From positions 1 through 48,624 of the forward strand of contig JAPMTX010000145.1 of assembly GCA_026552855.1 (NCBI GenBank): 48,624 nucleotides of DNA, read 5' to 3'. Positions within the stretch are counted from its first letter, which is position 1. Every line of letters starts with the position of its first letter. The notes under the pieces were generated by a model. It saw only the letters and a list, made by a program, of their open reading frames with translations, did no database searches and had not been told where the DNA came from. The position numbers and the translations under genes are program-made. Source of the stretch: Candidatus Methanoperedens sp. (lineage in GTDB: Archaea; Halobacteriota; Methanosarcinia; Methanosarcinales; Methanoperedenaceae). Positions 36,314-42,557 of this stretch are shown piece after piece.

Positions 36314-36396
36314 TTAAATACCATCATGAGAGCCAGTAAGAGGAGAAGGATGATCAGGATAATTTCAACTCTATTCAGGCTCGTTTTATTCGGCAT
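36310..36396 (-). CDS. 28-aa single-pass membrane peptide
   Basis: The frame encodes MPNKTSLNRVEIILIILLLL followed by LALMMVFK, a single hydrophobic helix with a polar head. Its stop overlaps the PsiE start by 4 bp (ATGA), which supports translation and coupling. Too short for most gene finders. Function unknown; it may associate with PsiE in the membrane. Confidence 0.6.
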   Translation of the reverse strand: MPNKTSLNRVEIILIILLLLLALMMVFK

Positions 36397-36402
36397 ACAG
36401 TT

Positions 36403-36564
36403 TTATGACAATGTAACCAGTTTGGTTATTGACGCAGAGCATATATGATATTCTTCAGCTATTGCATATTTTGCTTTTGTTAAGGCATCCTGTGCGTTCA
36501 ACCCTTTTGCTACAAGTTCCTCCCTTTTTTCATAAATATATATCAGAATATCGAGTGTATTCAT
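36403..36564 (-). CDS. 53-aa helical protein in the Pho locus
   Basis: The start is set at 36564, after GGAG with 8-base spacing, giving MNTLDILIYIYEKREELVAK and a following helical sequence (GLNAQDALTKAKYAIAEEYH). An upstream in-frame Met gives a longer product but overlaps the preceding gene. No membrane segment. Its position between PsiE and the AbrB-PhoU regulator suggests a Pho-related role, but no function is recognised. Confidence 0.6.
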   Translation of the reverse strand: MNTLDILIYIYEKREELVAKGLNAQDALTKAKYAIAEEYHICSASITKLVTLS

Positions 36565-36577
36565 TATTTCAGCTCCA

Positions 36578-36715
36578 TTATTTGGCAGCAAATCCTCCGC
36601 GCATGAACAGGTATATCTCCAGGTCTTCATGTTCCATTTTCAGAAGGTCCTCTTCGGGTTGGTTATGTAGTGTTCTTGAGGGCTTTTTCCTCATATTTTT
36701 CTCATTTTCTTTCAT
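36578..36715 (-). CDS. 45-aa charged protein in the Pho locus
   Basis: The product is MKENEKNMRKKPSRTLHNQP, then EEDLLKMEHEDLEIYLFMRG and GFAAK. It is highly charged with an acidic middle and basic start, as in small DNA- or RNA-binding or regulatory peptides. It lies 14 bases before the 53-aa gene and starts 35 bases from copy B of the Pho element (36750-36799), the same distance as pstS from copy A, so it is probably under the same control. Function unknown. Confidence 0.55.
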   Translation of the reverse strand: MKENEKNMRKKPSRTLHNQPEEDLLKMEHEDLEIYLFMRGGFAAK

Positions 36716-36749
36716 CTCTTTCACCCATGTCGGTAATCTTATTATAAGA

Positions 36750-36799
36750 GTATATATTTTGTCCCAAGAATCTATATATACTATAAAATATCAGTAGAA
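36750..36799. promoter_or_regulatory. Pho promoter/operator element, copy B (divergent, upstream of the AbrB-PhoU regulator)
   Basis: Near-identical to 35785-35834. The core TCTATATATACTATAAA at 36771-36787 gives a TATA box about 26-42 bases before the regulator's ATG at 36813, suiting a leaderless transcript, while AAAATATATAC on the minus strand could serve the 45-aa gene. The element is thus placed to drive both directions. Confidence 0.75.
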
Positions 36800-36812
36800 T
36801 AAGGAAATAAAC

Positions 36813-37823
36813 ATGGAAACTCGTAAAGTCTACGTAAGCGGTGGCTCGACCTACGTGATATCACTGCCGAAAAAATGGGTAAAAAAAGCCAACCTGAAGC
36901 CTGGCGATTCCCTGGTCGTGACAGAGCAGGGAAGCTCACTGCTCATCGAGACCAGCATCATTGAGAAAGAATCAGCCGTAAAAGAGATCAAGATCTCGCA
37001 ACTGACATCAAATGAGGCTCTTGAGCGGCTAATCATTGCTTTCTACCTGGTGGGTTACGATACAATCAAAATAAAAATGGACAGGAAAGACCATCTACCT
37101 TACAGGAAAAGCATACGAAAGGTACTGGACTACCTGATAGGCGTTGAGATAGTCGAGGATACGAACGATGCTATGACGCTTGAGATCATAGTGGACTACA
37201 GGCGCATGATGACGGCACAGTTGCTCCAGCGGATGTACTCCATCAACAGGTCCATGCTCCTTGACCTCGGCAGGGCTCTTAAGACCGGGGACACAGGGCT
37301 TGCAAAAGACATAATCGTAAGGGAACGGGAGATAGACAGGCTCTATTTCCTGGTCGTCCGGCAGCTTAAGAGCGCAGTGGAGTACCAGCAGGTGGCAGAG
37401 AAGCTCGGTATAGAGAACCAGAGGGACTGCCTGGGCTACAGGATAGCGGTCAAGGTGCTTGAGAGGATTGCTGACCACATAGAGAACATAGCCAAAAGCT
37501 ACATCCAGCTGCTTGAGATACAGAAAAGCGCTGCCCTGGATGAAATCATAAAGCTCAGCGGCAGTACAGTGGTCATATTTGAGAAGTCGGTCAACGCGCT
37601 GTTTACAAGGGACCATATGGAAGCTGAGAAGATATTCCAGGAGCTGAAGGAGATCAAAAAAGCCCATTCCGATATCTCGAACGAACTGCTCCAGCCCGAT
37701 GATATCCAGTCTGCCATCCTGCTTAAAACCATGCTTGACAGCCTGGGGAGGATAGCAAGTTACAGTTCGGATTTAGCAGAGATAGCGATCAATATGTCAG
37801 CAGGCAGCCTGAGCCTCGGATGA
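36813..37823 (+). CDS. AbrB-domain PhoU-type phosphate regulator
   Basis: Archaeal regulator with an N-terminal SpoVT-AbrB DNA-binding domain (residues 1-46: KVYVSGGSTYVISLPKKWVK, then LKPGDSLVV) and two PhoU repeats (MYSINRSMLLDLGRALKTGD and VLERIADHIENIAKSYIQLL). ERIADH is the PhoU metal-type motif. At 336 residues it fits this family, which is thought to control phosphate genes in archaea. It starts 14 bases after copy B of the shared element, so it may regulate itself and pstS. Confidence 0.92.
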   Translation: METRKVYVSGGSTYVISLPKKWVKKANLKPGDSLVVTEQGSSLLIETSIIEKESAVKEIKISQLTSNEALERLIIAFYLVGYDTIKIKMDRKDHLPYRKSIRKVLDYLIGVEIVEDTNDAMTLEIIVDYRRMMTAQLLQRMYSINRSMLLDLGRALKTGDTGLAKDIIVREREIDRLYFLVVRQLKSAVEYQQVAEKLGIENQRDCLGYRIAVKVLERIADHIENIAKSYIQLLEIQKSAALDEIIKLSGSTVVIFEKSVNALFTRDHMEAEKIFQELKEIKKAHSDISNELLQPDDIQSAILLKTMLDSLGRIASYSSDLAEIAINMSAGSLSLG

Positions 37824-37961
37824 GCAAGCGGCTGGTTAAAACTCCTCAGAGCCTTATAATGCTGGTTTTAGTATGCTAAAGCCCATTCATTTCACACGAA
37901 TGCAGGGCAGATAGTACTTCATCTGATTTATAAATCTCTTTTATTGGATTGAACTATTATT

Positions 37962-38078
37962 ATGGGAGCAAATATTAAAATATCGCTCTACGAACAATTA
38001 AGAACTGTAAAGAACCGTATTGTATCCCAAAAACTCAGAAAACTTTTGAGGAGTGTCGATGTGCTTATAGTACTGTAA
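37962..38078 (+). CDS. possible 38-aa protein
   Basis: The frame reads MGANIKISLYEQLRTVKNRI, then VSQKLRKLLRSVDVLIVL. A TATA-like GATTTATAAATC lies about 30 bases before the ATG. The sequence is basic and could be a real tiny gene or the start of a lost one (similar to a transposase or nuclease fragment). No ribosome binding site is visible. Low confidence. Confidence 0.3.
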   Translation: MGANIKISLYEQLRTVKNRIVSQKLRKLLRSVDVLIVL

Positions 38079-38094
38079 AGAATTTAGAGTGGTC

Positions 38095-38229
38095 ATGGAT
38101 CTTATGCGAATACTACCATTTACTACCAGAATATCAAGCGCACATCCGCTTGATCAGGTAGAGGAAAGTAGTACAGCGGAGATCAGTACTGATGGGGATG
38201 CGTGGACTCATTCGCAGCGGCATACCTAA
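38095..38229 (+). CDS. possible 44-aa protein
   Basis: The frame reads MDLMRILPFTTRISSAHPLD and continues QVEESSTAEISTDGDAWTHS. No domain is recognised and no ribosome binding site is seen. It follows the 38-codon frame by 16 bases and could be part of the same decayed gene or chance. Low confidence. Confidence 0.2.
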   Translation: MDLMRILPFTTRISSAHPLDQVEESSTAEISTDGDAWTHSQRHT

Positions 38230-38355
38230 GGGAAAAAGTGTAGTATACATTAATAAGAGTAAGTATTGTTTATAATATAACGATAAAGTCTGCTATTTTT
38301 AGTCAGGCTATAATAAAAAAGAAAAGGTTATATGCAATAAAGGACATCGATTATA

Positions 38356-38667
38356 ATGATAATGATAAGTGGTGCAGAAAAAAGCTATCTTGAAAAAATA
38401 TTTGGAAATAGTGCCCAGACGGTCGTGCTGGAGAACCTGCTAAAAAACAGGGGAGAATTTATCTATCTGTCAGGTATTGCCAGGGAGACAGGACTTTCAC
38501 ACTCAAGCGTGGCAAGGGTGATAGAGCCTCTTATCGAAAATAACCTTGTGATCGAAAAGAGACTGGGTAAACAGATAAGGACTTTCGCCCTGAACGAAGA
38601 GAATGACGCTATGAATCTGATTATAAAATGTTATCATAGCCTTGTGGCATTGCAGAACAGGGATTAG
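38356..38667 (+). CDS. winged-helix transcription regulator
   Basis: A 103-residue DNA-binding protein. The winged-helix core is VVLENLLKNRGEFIYLSGIA followed by RETGLSHSSVARVIEPLIEN, with LVIEKRLGKQIRTFALNE as the wing. It has no fused ligand domain. It stands alone with a strong hairpin terminator right after the stop. Target unknown. The start may be the Met two codons in. Confidence 0.85.
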   Translation: MIMISGAEKSYLEKIFGNSAQTVVLENLLKNRGEFIYLSGIARETGLSHSSVARVIEPLIENNLVIEKRLGKQIRTFALNEENDAMNLIIKCYHSLVALQNRD

Positions 38668-38668
38668 A

Positions 38669-38687
38669 CCTGAGCTGGGAGCTCAGG
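38669..38687 (+). terminator. terminator hairpin after the winged-helix gene
   Basis: A perfect 8-bp hairpin, CCTGAGCT (38669-38676), GGG loop, AGCTCAGG (38680-38687), begins 1 base after the TAG. T-rich sequence (ATTTTATTTTTTTATTTTG) follows about 20 bases on. Confidence 0.6.
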
Positions 38688-38851
38688 CGATTACCCCCAT
38701 CCGTAGACTTCATTTTATTTTTTTATTTTGCTTTTTAAAACGAAAAGCTTATGTACCAGTAGATATAGTATTAAGTTTGTCTAAAAATAGACTGGCTTTA
38801 CTAATAAAACCAAAACAGAAGTTAAAAGAGAATAAATAGGCGAGTGAATAT

Positions 38852-39052
38852 ATGAGATATTCAAGAGGGGATATTGTTAGATTCAAGATCGGATCGGATG
38901 AGATACAGGAAGGGGAAATACAGGTTATCGAGGAAGACCATAACGAGGGCATATTATATATAAACAGCTTCAGTGGTCGCCATGGAGATCGCCGGCGCTG
39001 GGCATATAAGGTCCCTGAGAGAAGCATAGTATCGAGGGTACCTGGATATTGA
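38852..39052 (+). CDS. 66-aa beta-rich protein, unknown
   Basis: The product MRYSRGDIVRFKIGSDEIQE and then GEIQVIEEDHNEGILYINSF has alternating hydrophobic residues and glycine turns like SH3-type small beta barrels (KOW-like). The end, GDRRRWAYKVPERSIVSRVP, is basic. No ribosome binding site but AGAATAAATAGG precedes the ATG. Function unknown; a nucleic-acid-binding role is possible. A terminator-like stem at 39085-39116 follows. Confidence 0.65.
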   Translation: MRYSRGDIVRFKIGSDEIQEGEIQVIEEDHNEGILYINSFSGRHGDRRRWAYKVPERSIVSRVPGY

Positions 39053-39084
39053 ATTTTATCTGCCTTTGGGAGTGGGAATTTATC

Positions 39085-39116
39085 GGGGGGAAATAAATCT
39101 TAAAATGTTTCTCCCC
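39085..39116 (+). terminator. terminator-like stem loop
   Basis: GGGGGGAAA (39085-39093) pairs with TTTCTCCCC (39108-39116), a 9-bp stem with one G-U pair and a 14-base loop, followed by AT-rich DNA. It ends the transcript of the 66-aa gene. Confidence 0.5.
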
Positions 39117-39142
39117 AATCCTGATTATTAATCCTGATTATT
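39117..39142. repeat. tandem 13-bp direct repeat
   Basis: AATCCTGATTATT occurs twice without a gap. It lies between the last chromosomal gene and the tRNA-like sequence, close to where the mobile element begins, so it may be a junction scar or binding site. No function is established. Confidence 0.7.
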
Positions 39143-39197
39143 TTTAGAGCTGACGCCCTATACAGCGAATCCTGGCAGGATATTAAAATGGTGAGGA

Positions 39198-39255
39198 TGC
39201 TCCGATGGGGATTTGAACCCCGCTTTTTTGGCAAAGTCCTCAGCCTCACCGGAGT
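39198..39255 (-). pseudogene. tRNA-like sequence without an anticodon arm
   Basis: Read on the minus strand, the 3' side is a good tRNA end: a T arm (CGGGG, TTCAAAT, CCCCA; the B-box word GGTTCAAATCC) and an acceptor strand TCGGAGC plus A. The 5' side has ACTCCGG, which pairs with the acceptor at six of seven positions, then TG and a D-arm-like GGC (39243-39245) with GCC (39230-39232). Only AAAAAA separates this from the T arm, so no anticodon arm exists. It resembles a tRNA-Glu-type acceptor. It could be a tRNA remnant from integration, a degenerate tRNA or a different structured RNA. A 7-bp stem at 39270-39300 is just upstream. Confidence 0.4.
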
Positions 39256-39269
39256 ATGGGGTGCGCAAC

Positions 39270-39300
39270 TCCCAGGCGGTATTAGGAAACTGACCTGGGA
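39270..39300 (-). other. 7-bp stem loop next to the tRNA-like sequence
   Basis: TCCCAGG (39270-39276) and CCTGGGA (39294-39300) form a perfect 7-bp stem with a 17-base loop. If transcribed on the minus strand it lies just 5' of the tRNA-like sequence and may belong to the same RNA, or be part of a boundary structure. Confidence 0.5.
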
Positions 39301-39488
39301 ATTATAAGCGTTGCCGCGCTTTCACCCATATTTCATATGCACGCATAATATTTAAGGCTTTTGCTTCTCTGCATATCGATTTCTAATTATGATGATGACA
39401 ATATAAGAGGAAAGATATTTATACTTTTGAGAATATGTCTTAATTAGCAGTTTTTCCCTTGCCGGGGAACTGTAGAAGGTATTAGAAA

Positions 39489-39791
39489 ATGGAAACAATA
39501 CAAGTAGCTGAGGCTACAGTAAATAAAGCGCTTGTGAGCGCTGTAAAGTTGCAGAACATAGAACTTGTAGAAATAATCGAGCAGCAGGCACTGTGCGAGG
39601 TTGCCGACATATGTACCGAGGATGAGATTGAGGTTGTCGCCCGGTACCATGGGTTTGACGCTGCCCTGGAGCTCAAGAACGATGAGACCCTGGCGGATCC
39701 CTTTGAATGCATCCTTCACGGCATGCACCCGCGCGTCATGGGGAAGCTCTGGTTTTTCTCGGTGAAGGTGAGAGAGGAGCTGATGGCATGA
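39489..39791 (+). CDS. 100-aa helical protein, first of eight coupled small genes
   Basis: The sequence METIQVAEATVNKALVSAVK with LQNIELVEIIEQQALCEVAD is helical. The second half (RYHGFDAALELKNDETLADP) is mixed. No known domain. A TATA-like TATTTATACTTTTG lies at about 39415-39428. The stop overlaps the next start by 4 bp (ATGA). It opens a rightward run of tiny genes that looks like the early region of a virus or plasmid. Confidence 0.65.
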   Translation: METIQVAEATVNKALVSAVKLQNIELVEIIEQQALCEVADICTEDEIEVVARYHGFDAALELKNDETLADPFECILHGMHPRVMGKLWFFSVKVREELMA

Positions 39792-39925
39792 TCCAAATTC
39801 AAATACGGTACGATGAGCCAGAGGAAAAGGAATTGGCGGAATTATATCAAAGCCGGATACTTGAGGAGCATATAACCAGTGTTGTCCCAGTCGTTATAGT
39901 GCGAAACCCGAGGGCGAGAGCATGA
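39788..39925 (+). CDS. 45-aa protein, coupled
   Basis: The product MIQIQIRYDEPEEKELAELY, then QSRILEEHITSVVPVVIVRN, has a charged helix and a hydrophobic strand. It starts inside the upstream stop (ATGA) and its own stop overlaps the next ATG. No family is recognised; short but its two perfect overlaps support it. Confidence 0.6.
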   Translation: MIQIQIRYDEPEEKELAELYQSRILEEHITSVVPVVIVRNPRARA

Positions 39926-40113
39926 GCGAAGGTTATAGTCGTTATGCTCCTGGCAAGGAGAGATGCAGGCGCTGCGGTCGATGGTTCACTCCCAAGACCG
40001 ATGAGAAATACGGTCCCACATGCGCGCGCAAGATGGCTGGCTCTCACACGATGCCGGATGGGACAATTGAGATCAGGGATGCGAAGGGGAACCTGGGGAC
40101 GGTGATTGTATGA
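39922..40113 (+). CDS. 63-aa zinc-finger-like protein
   Basis: The sequence MSEGYSRYAPGKERCRRCGR and WFTPKTDEKYGPTCARKMAG shows a CxxC pair followed by Cys and further possible ligands, as in treble-clef zinc fingers of mobile elements. The rest is basic. It overlaps both neighbours by 4 bp. It may bind DNA or protein; role unknown. Confidence 0.7.
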   Translation: MSEGYSRYAPGKERCRRCGRWFTPKTDEKYGPTCARKMAGSHTMPDGTIEIRDAKGNLGTVIV

Positions 40114-40277
40114 CCGGATGTCCTAAATGCGGCTCGTATCTTCAAATCGAGGGTTTGGACGAGGAGATTACTTACCTGCAAGTCGTTGTTGCATGTCAAG
40201 TTTGTGATTTTAAAGAGGTCCGGGAGATCGATGTTGAAGATATCCGGCAGCACGGGATGCTTATGGAGGGTAAATGA
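40110..40277 (+). CDS. 55-aa zinc-ribbon protein
   Basis: The start overlaps the preceding stop. The product MTGCPKCGSYLQIEGLDEEI carries CxxC at 4-7 and CQVC near 29-32, a four-Cys zinc ribbon. The C terminus is acidic. Such ribbons often act as small transcription or RNA-polymerase adaptors. Function unknown. Confidence 0.7.
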   Translation: MTGCPKCGSYLQIEGLDEEITYLQVVVACQVCDFKEVREIDVEDIRQHGMLMEGK

Positions 40278-40423
40278 AAGCTAACCTGAAAGCCACTACC
40301 TGCGAGAGCTGCGGGGCTGTTCTCTCCAAGGACTATCCTTACGATCTCTGCCCCGCCTGCTGGCAGGATAAGTACCACTCCCCGCCGGGATATAACCACT
40401 ATCACATTGCGGAGGTTCCATGA
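40274..40423 (+). CDS. 49-aa zinc-ribbon protein
   Basis: The protein MKANLKATTCESCGAVLSKD contains CESC (10-13) and CPAC (26-29), again a four-Cys ribbon, followed by WQDKYHSPPGYNHYHIAEVP with several His residues. It overlaps both neighbours by 4 bp. Function unknown; the third zinc-binding small protein in a row. Confidence 0.7.
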   Translation: MKANLKATTCESCGAVLSKDYPYDLCPACWQDKYHSPPGYNHYHIAEVP

Positions 40424-40593
40424 TCGACAAAGCGAAAATTGAAAAGCGCATCCTGGAGGAATACGAGAACTTTGTGTTCCAGGGGTACAATACTGCAGAG
40501 ATCGCGTACATGGGCACGTGCCTGCAGAGGTGGGCGATCGAGAGAAGGGCGGGACCTGCAAATCTCAAGCCTTTAAAAGAGGAGGCACCATGA
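40420..40593 (+). CDS. 57-aa helical protein
   Basis: The product MIDKAKIEKRILEEYENFVF, then QGYNTAEIAYMGTCLQRWAI, is helical with a basic C terminus. No domain is recognised. It overlaps the previous stop and the next start by 4 bp. AAGAGGAGG just before its stop probably serves as the ribosome binding site for the membrane peptide that follows. Confidence 0.6.
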   Translation: MIDKAKIEKRILEEYENFVFQGYNTAEIAYMGTCLQRWAIERRAGPANLKPLKEEAP

Positions 40594-40703
40594 TCTGGGT
40601 ATTGCGTGTTCCGCTCATCCGTGTGGGTTTTCTAATGTTCCTTTCTTTTATCGCCGGGTTCGCTGCCGGCATCTTCGTTTCTTTCGGGCTGGGGGTGATA
40701 TAG
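40590..40703 (+). CDS. 37-aa membrane peptide
   Basis: MIWVLRVPLIRVGFLMFLSF continues into a single long hydrophobic helix (IAGFAAGIFVSFGLGVI). It overlaps the previous gene by 4 bp and its TAG overlaps the next GTG start by one base (TAGTG). A short membrane peptide in a viral early region could act in superinfection exclusion or lysis control; that is only a guess. Confidence 0.55.
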   Translation: MIWVLRVPLIRVGFLMFLSFIAGFAAGIFVSFGLGVI

Positions 40704-41023
40704 TGGGAAAAGATTTCTGGGTGATCATCAACAATCCTGAGAGGGCCAAAGAGTTCCAGGAAGTGTTCGGTAGAACTCAGGTGAACGTGAAAAGCCCGTT
40801 GCCGACCTTTGCAAAGCTTCCGGGAAAGGGAGTCTGTAAAATCTACCAGCTCGACATAGATCTGCTATTACCTGAGGAGAGGGCCCGCCTTGCCGCGCAC
40901 CTGGCTAAGAAATTCGACCTGCCTCTTGAATTTACAAAGACCGAGCTTGCCAGGGTAGGCATGCCCATCCTGGCTGAGGAGTGTACTGTGTTCGTTGAAA
41001 ATCCCCTGGTGTGGTTTGTTTGA
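40703..41023 (+). CDS. 106-aa unknown protein, GTG start
   Basis: The GTG start overlaps the preceding stop as TAGTG. The sequence begins MGKDFWVIINNPERAKEFQE, has LPGKGVCKIYQLDIDLLLPE in the middle and a helix-rich end, PILAEECTVFVENPLVWFV. It is a soluble, alpha/beta protein of unknown family and the last of the eight coupled genes. AGGGGGTGA precedes the start. Confidence 0.6.
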   Translation: MGKDFWVIINNPERAKEFQEVFGRTQVNVKSPLPTFAKLPGKGVCKIYQLDIDLLLPEERARLAAHLAKKFDLPLEFTKTELARVGMPILAEECTVFVENPLVWFV

Positions 41024-41047
41024 CCCTCAGAAGATGATTTATAGAGG

Positions 41048-41773
41048 TTGATACAAACGGAGACTGAGGGGATTAAAGAATTACAGCCTACTGTTCTATG
41101 CCCTACCTGCGGCAGACCTATACCTGCTTCTACTACTACTCTGAAAAGTCCTTATCGGGTATGGGGCAAAACTCTTGAAGTTCTCTGCATACTTTCCGAA
41201 TTCGGTGGACTGACTGTTAAAGAAATAGGGGAGAAAACAGGAATACCTTACAAGATGGTTCATCAATGTTGCAAGAGAGATTTTGAAAGAGGATTTATAG
41301 AACCGGATTTATGGGGTTGGAGGCTTACGCCTACCGGAAAAACAATCGTAGAATATAATAATACTATTAATAATAATAATAATAGTCCTCAAATAATCCT
41401 CAATCAATCCTCAAATAATCCTCAAATAATCCTCAATCAATCCTCAAATAAACCTAAAAAATCACGTCAGCTAAACATTGAGCTCTATTTAGAGAAAGAG
41501 GATCTCTCAGAAGATGAGCGAGTAGTAGTAGAAGCTCTTGCCAGGCACTATGAAGAAACCGGGCAAAAAGCTAAAGCAAGACCTTATTTCATAGTCAAAG
41601 ATTACTACGAGTTCAGAACTAAAATTGGTTTTGATCCTAAGTTTAGAGATGAAGATGTCCAGGACATCGCTATAAGCTTACAATCAAATGGATATCTATA
41701 CATTATCCCGCAGGGGAAAAGGCTCAAAATTGGACTGACTAGCGAGACTATAGAGAAGCTACAGCATGCTTAA
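41048..41773 (+). CDS. winged-helix DNA-binding protein with repeat linker (possible replication initiator)
   Basis: The N terminus has a zinc-like CPTCGRPIPAST, then a winged-helix segment (TLEVLCILSEFGGLTVKEIG, then EKTGIPYKMVHQCCKRDFER). The middle is an Asn/Gln-rich linker in which the 11-residue unit PQIILNQSSN(N/K) occurs twice. The C-terminal part (LSEDERVVVEALARHYEETG) is helical. A TTG start is assumed because TTATAGAGG precedes it. Combination of HTH and tandem DNA repeats within the gene resembles plasmid or viral initiators whose origin iterons lie in or near the gene, but no Rep motif is seen. Confidence 0.6.
   Translation: MIQTETEGIKELQPTVLCPTCGRPIPASTTTLKSPYRVWGKTLEVLCILSEFGGLTVKEIGEKTGIPYKMVHQCCKRDFERGFIEPDLWGWRLTPTGKTIVEYNNTINNNNNSPQIILNQSSNNPQIILNQSSNKPKKSRQLNIELYLEKEDLSEDERVVVEALARHYEETGQKAKARPYFIVKDYYEFRTKIGFDPKFRDEDVQDIAISLQSNGYLYIIPQGKRLKIGLTSETIEKLQHA
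41387..41452 (+). repeat. six tandem 11-bp repeats inside the winged-helix gene
   Basis: Units starting at 41387, 41398, 41409, 41420, 41431 and 41442 are all CCTCAA followed by ATAAT, TCAAT or ATAAA. Two types alternate as A-B-A-A-B-A, so a 33-bp unit is repeated exactly twice. Eleven bases is one helical turn. The run of AATAAT just before (41371-41384) is also low in complexity. It may be iterons of an origin, an operator, or a slippage product. Confidence 0.85.
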
Positions 41774-41799
41774 CGTATAATTGTTGAGGTGATATTACA

Positions 41800-42060
41800 A
41801 TGCAAAATTTAAAAGACGTAGCAGATAAATTAAAAATTGAACTGAAAACAAAGGAAGGGAAAAAAAGATATCAATTAACTCCTGAGGAAAGATTAGAGGC
41901 AGCCAAAGACTTACTGGAATATTTGAAGCTCAGTTATCAAGAAGTTGCACAGCAGGAGTATGCCACCATTTTAGATATGGCATATTTGGCATTAATTGAA
42001 CCAAAAGAAGCGGACGCTTTTTTTGGTTCATCAAAGCCAAGATCCAGAATAAAAAGGTAA
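41800..42060 (+). CDS. 86-aa helical protein, unknown
   Basis: The product MQNLKDVADKLKIELKTKEG, then KKRYQLTPEERLEAAKDLLE, is mainly helical, and the tail (SKPRSRIKR) is basic. GAGGTGATATTACA precedes the ATG, a good ribosome binding site. It lies 27 bases after the winged-helix gene and is probably in the same transcript. No family recognised. Confidence 0.65.
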   Translation: MQNLKDVADKLKIELKTKEGKKRYQLTPEERLEAAKDLLEYLKLSYQEVAQQEYATILDMAYLALIEPKEADAFFGSSKPRSRIKR

Positions 42061-42146
42061 AATACACGGAGAATCGATAAGCAGACAATGTATTCAAAGT
42101 GAACGAAAAGTGAATAAACCTGTATTCAACCCATATTCAACTCATC

Positions 42147-42209
42147 CCTCATGAATGAGGCTGCCAGGCAGCCGGAGAAAGAGGCCTCTTCTCCGCTGCA
42201 AGAGGCAGC
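42147..42209 (+). other. cluster of four adjacent hairpins overlapping a 24-codon frame
   Basis: CCTCAT (42147-42152) with ATGAGG (42155-42160); GGCTG (42159-42163) with CAGCC (42169-42173); GGAGAAAGAGG (42174-42184) with CCTCTTCTCC (42185-42194); and GCTGC (42195-42199) with GCAGC (42205-42209). They are GC-rich within AT-rich DNA. A 24-codon frame at 42151-42225 (MNEAARQPEKEASSPLQEAA) runs through them. It lies between the end of the rightward early genes and the end of leftward genes, so it may be a bidirectional terminator or a structured RNA. Confidence 0.6.
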
Positions 42210-42324
42210 AGGCCTGAGAGAATAAGCCCGAAGTGAGATAGGGCGCAGGCATATAAATAGCTTCTGCCACAAAACCGCTATGCAGAAACGTGAAAAAACG
42301 GCGTATAATTGGTATTATATGCAT

Positions 42325-42534
42325 TTATTCTTTCGAAGTGAGAAGTTTATTAATTTTCGATCGTAAATCATCAATTAATAATACATTTTCAAGTGCTGCT
42401 ATATTTTTTTCATTATCAATTATTCGTTGTCGATATAACTCGTTGGCTTCTTTAAGCTCTTTAATTAATTTTTCTATTTGGGTTATATCTTCCTGTGTTA
42501 ATTCGGTTGGGGGATTTGGATTTTTACCTTTCAT
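42325..42534 (-). CDS. 69-aa coiled-coil protein
   Basis: The start is placed at 42534 after GGGAG with 7-base spacing: MKGKNPNPPTELTQEDITQI then EKLIKELKEANELYRQRIID. A long amphipathic helix from residue 14 to the end predicts a coiled coil. It is the last gene of the leftward trio with the 49-aa membrane protein and the AbrB regulator. Function unknown. Confidence 0.65.
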   Translation of the reverse strand: MKGKNPNPPTELTQEDITQIEKLIKELKEANELYRQRIIDNEKNIAALENVLLIDDLRSKINKLLTSKE

Positions 42535-42557
42535 AGTTATGCTCCCTTTGTTCCTTG

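Larger units (their letters stand above)
37824..38355. other. AT-rich intergenic stretch with short open frames
   Basis: No established gene. A 38-codon frame lies at 37962-38078 and a 44-codon frame at 38095-38229. Between 38229 and 38355 there is only AT-rich DNA with possible TATA boxes for the winged-helix gene. The hexamer TAGTAC or TAGTATAC recurs (38069, 38172, 38240). Confidence 0.4.

Noticed and set aside
39198..39255. A functional tRNA
   Set aside because: The anticodon arm is missing and the first acceptor pair is mismatched, so only a tRNA-like remnant is claimed.
41387..41452. A CRISPR array
   Set aside because: The repeats are 11 bp and directly adjacent with no spacers.
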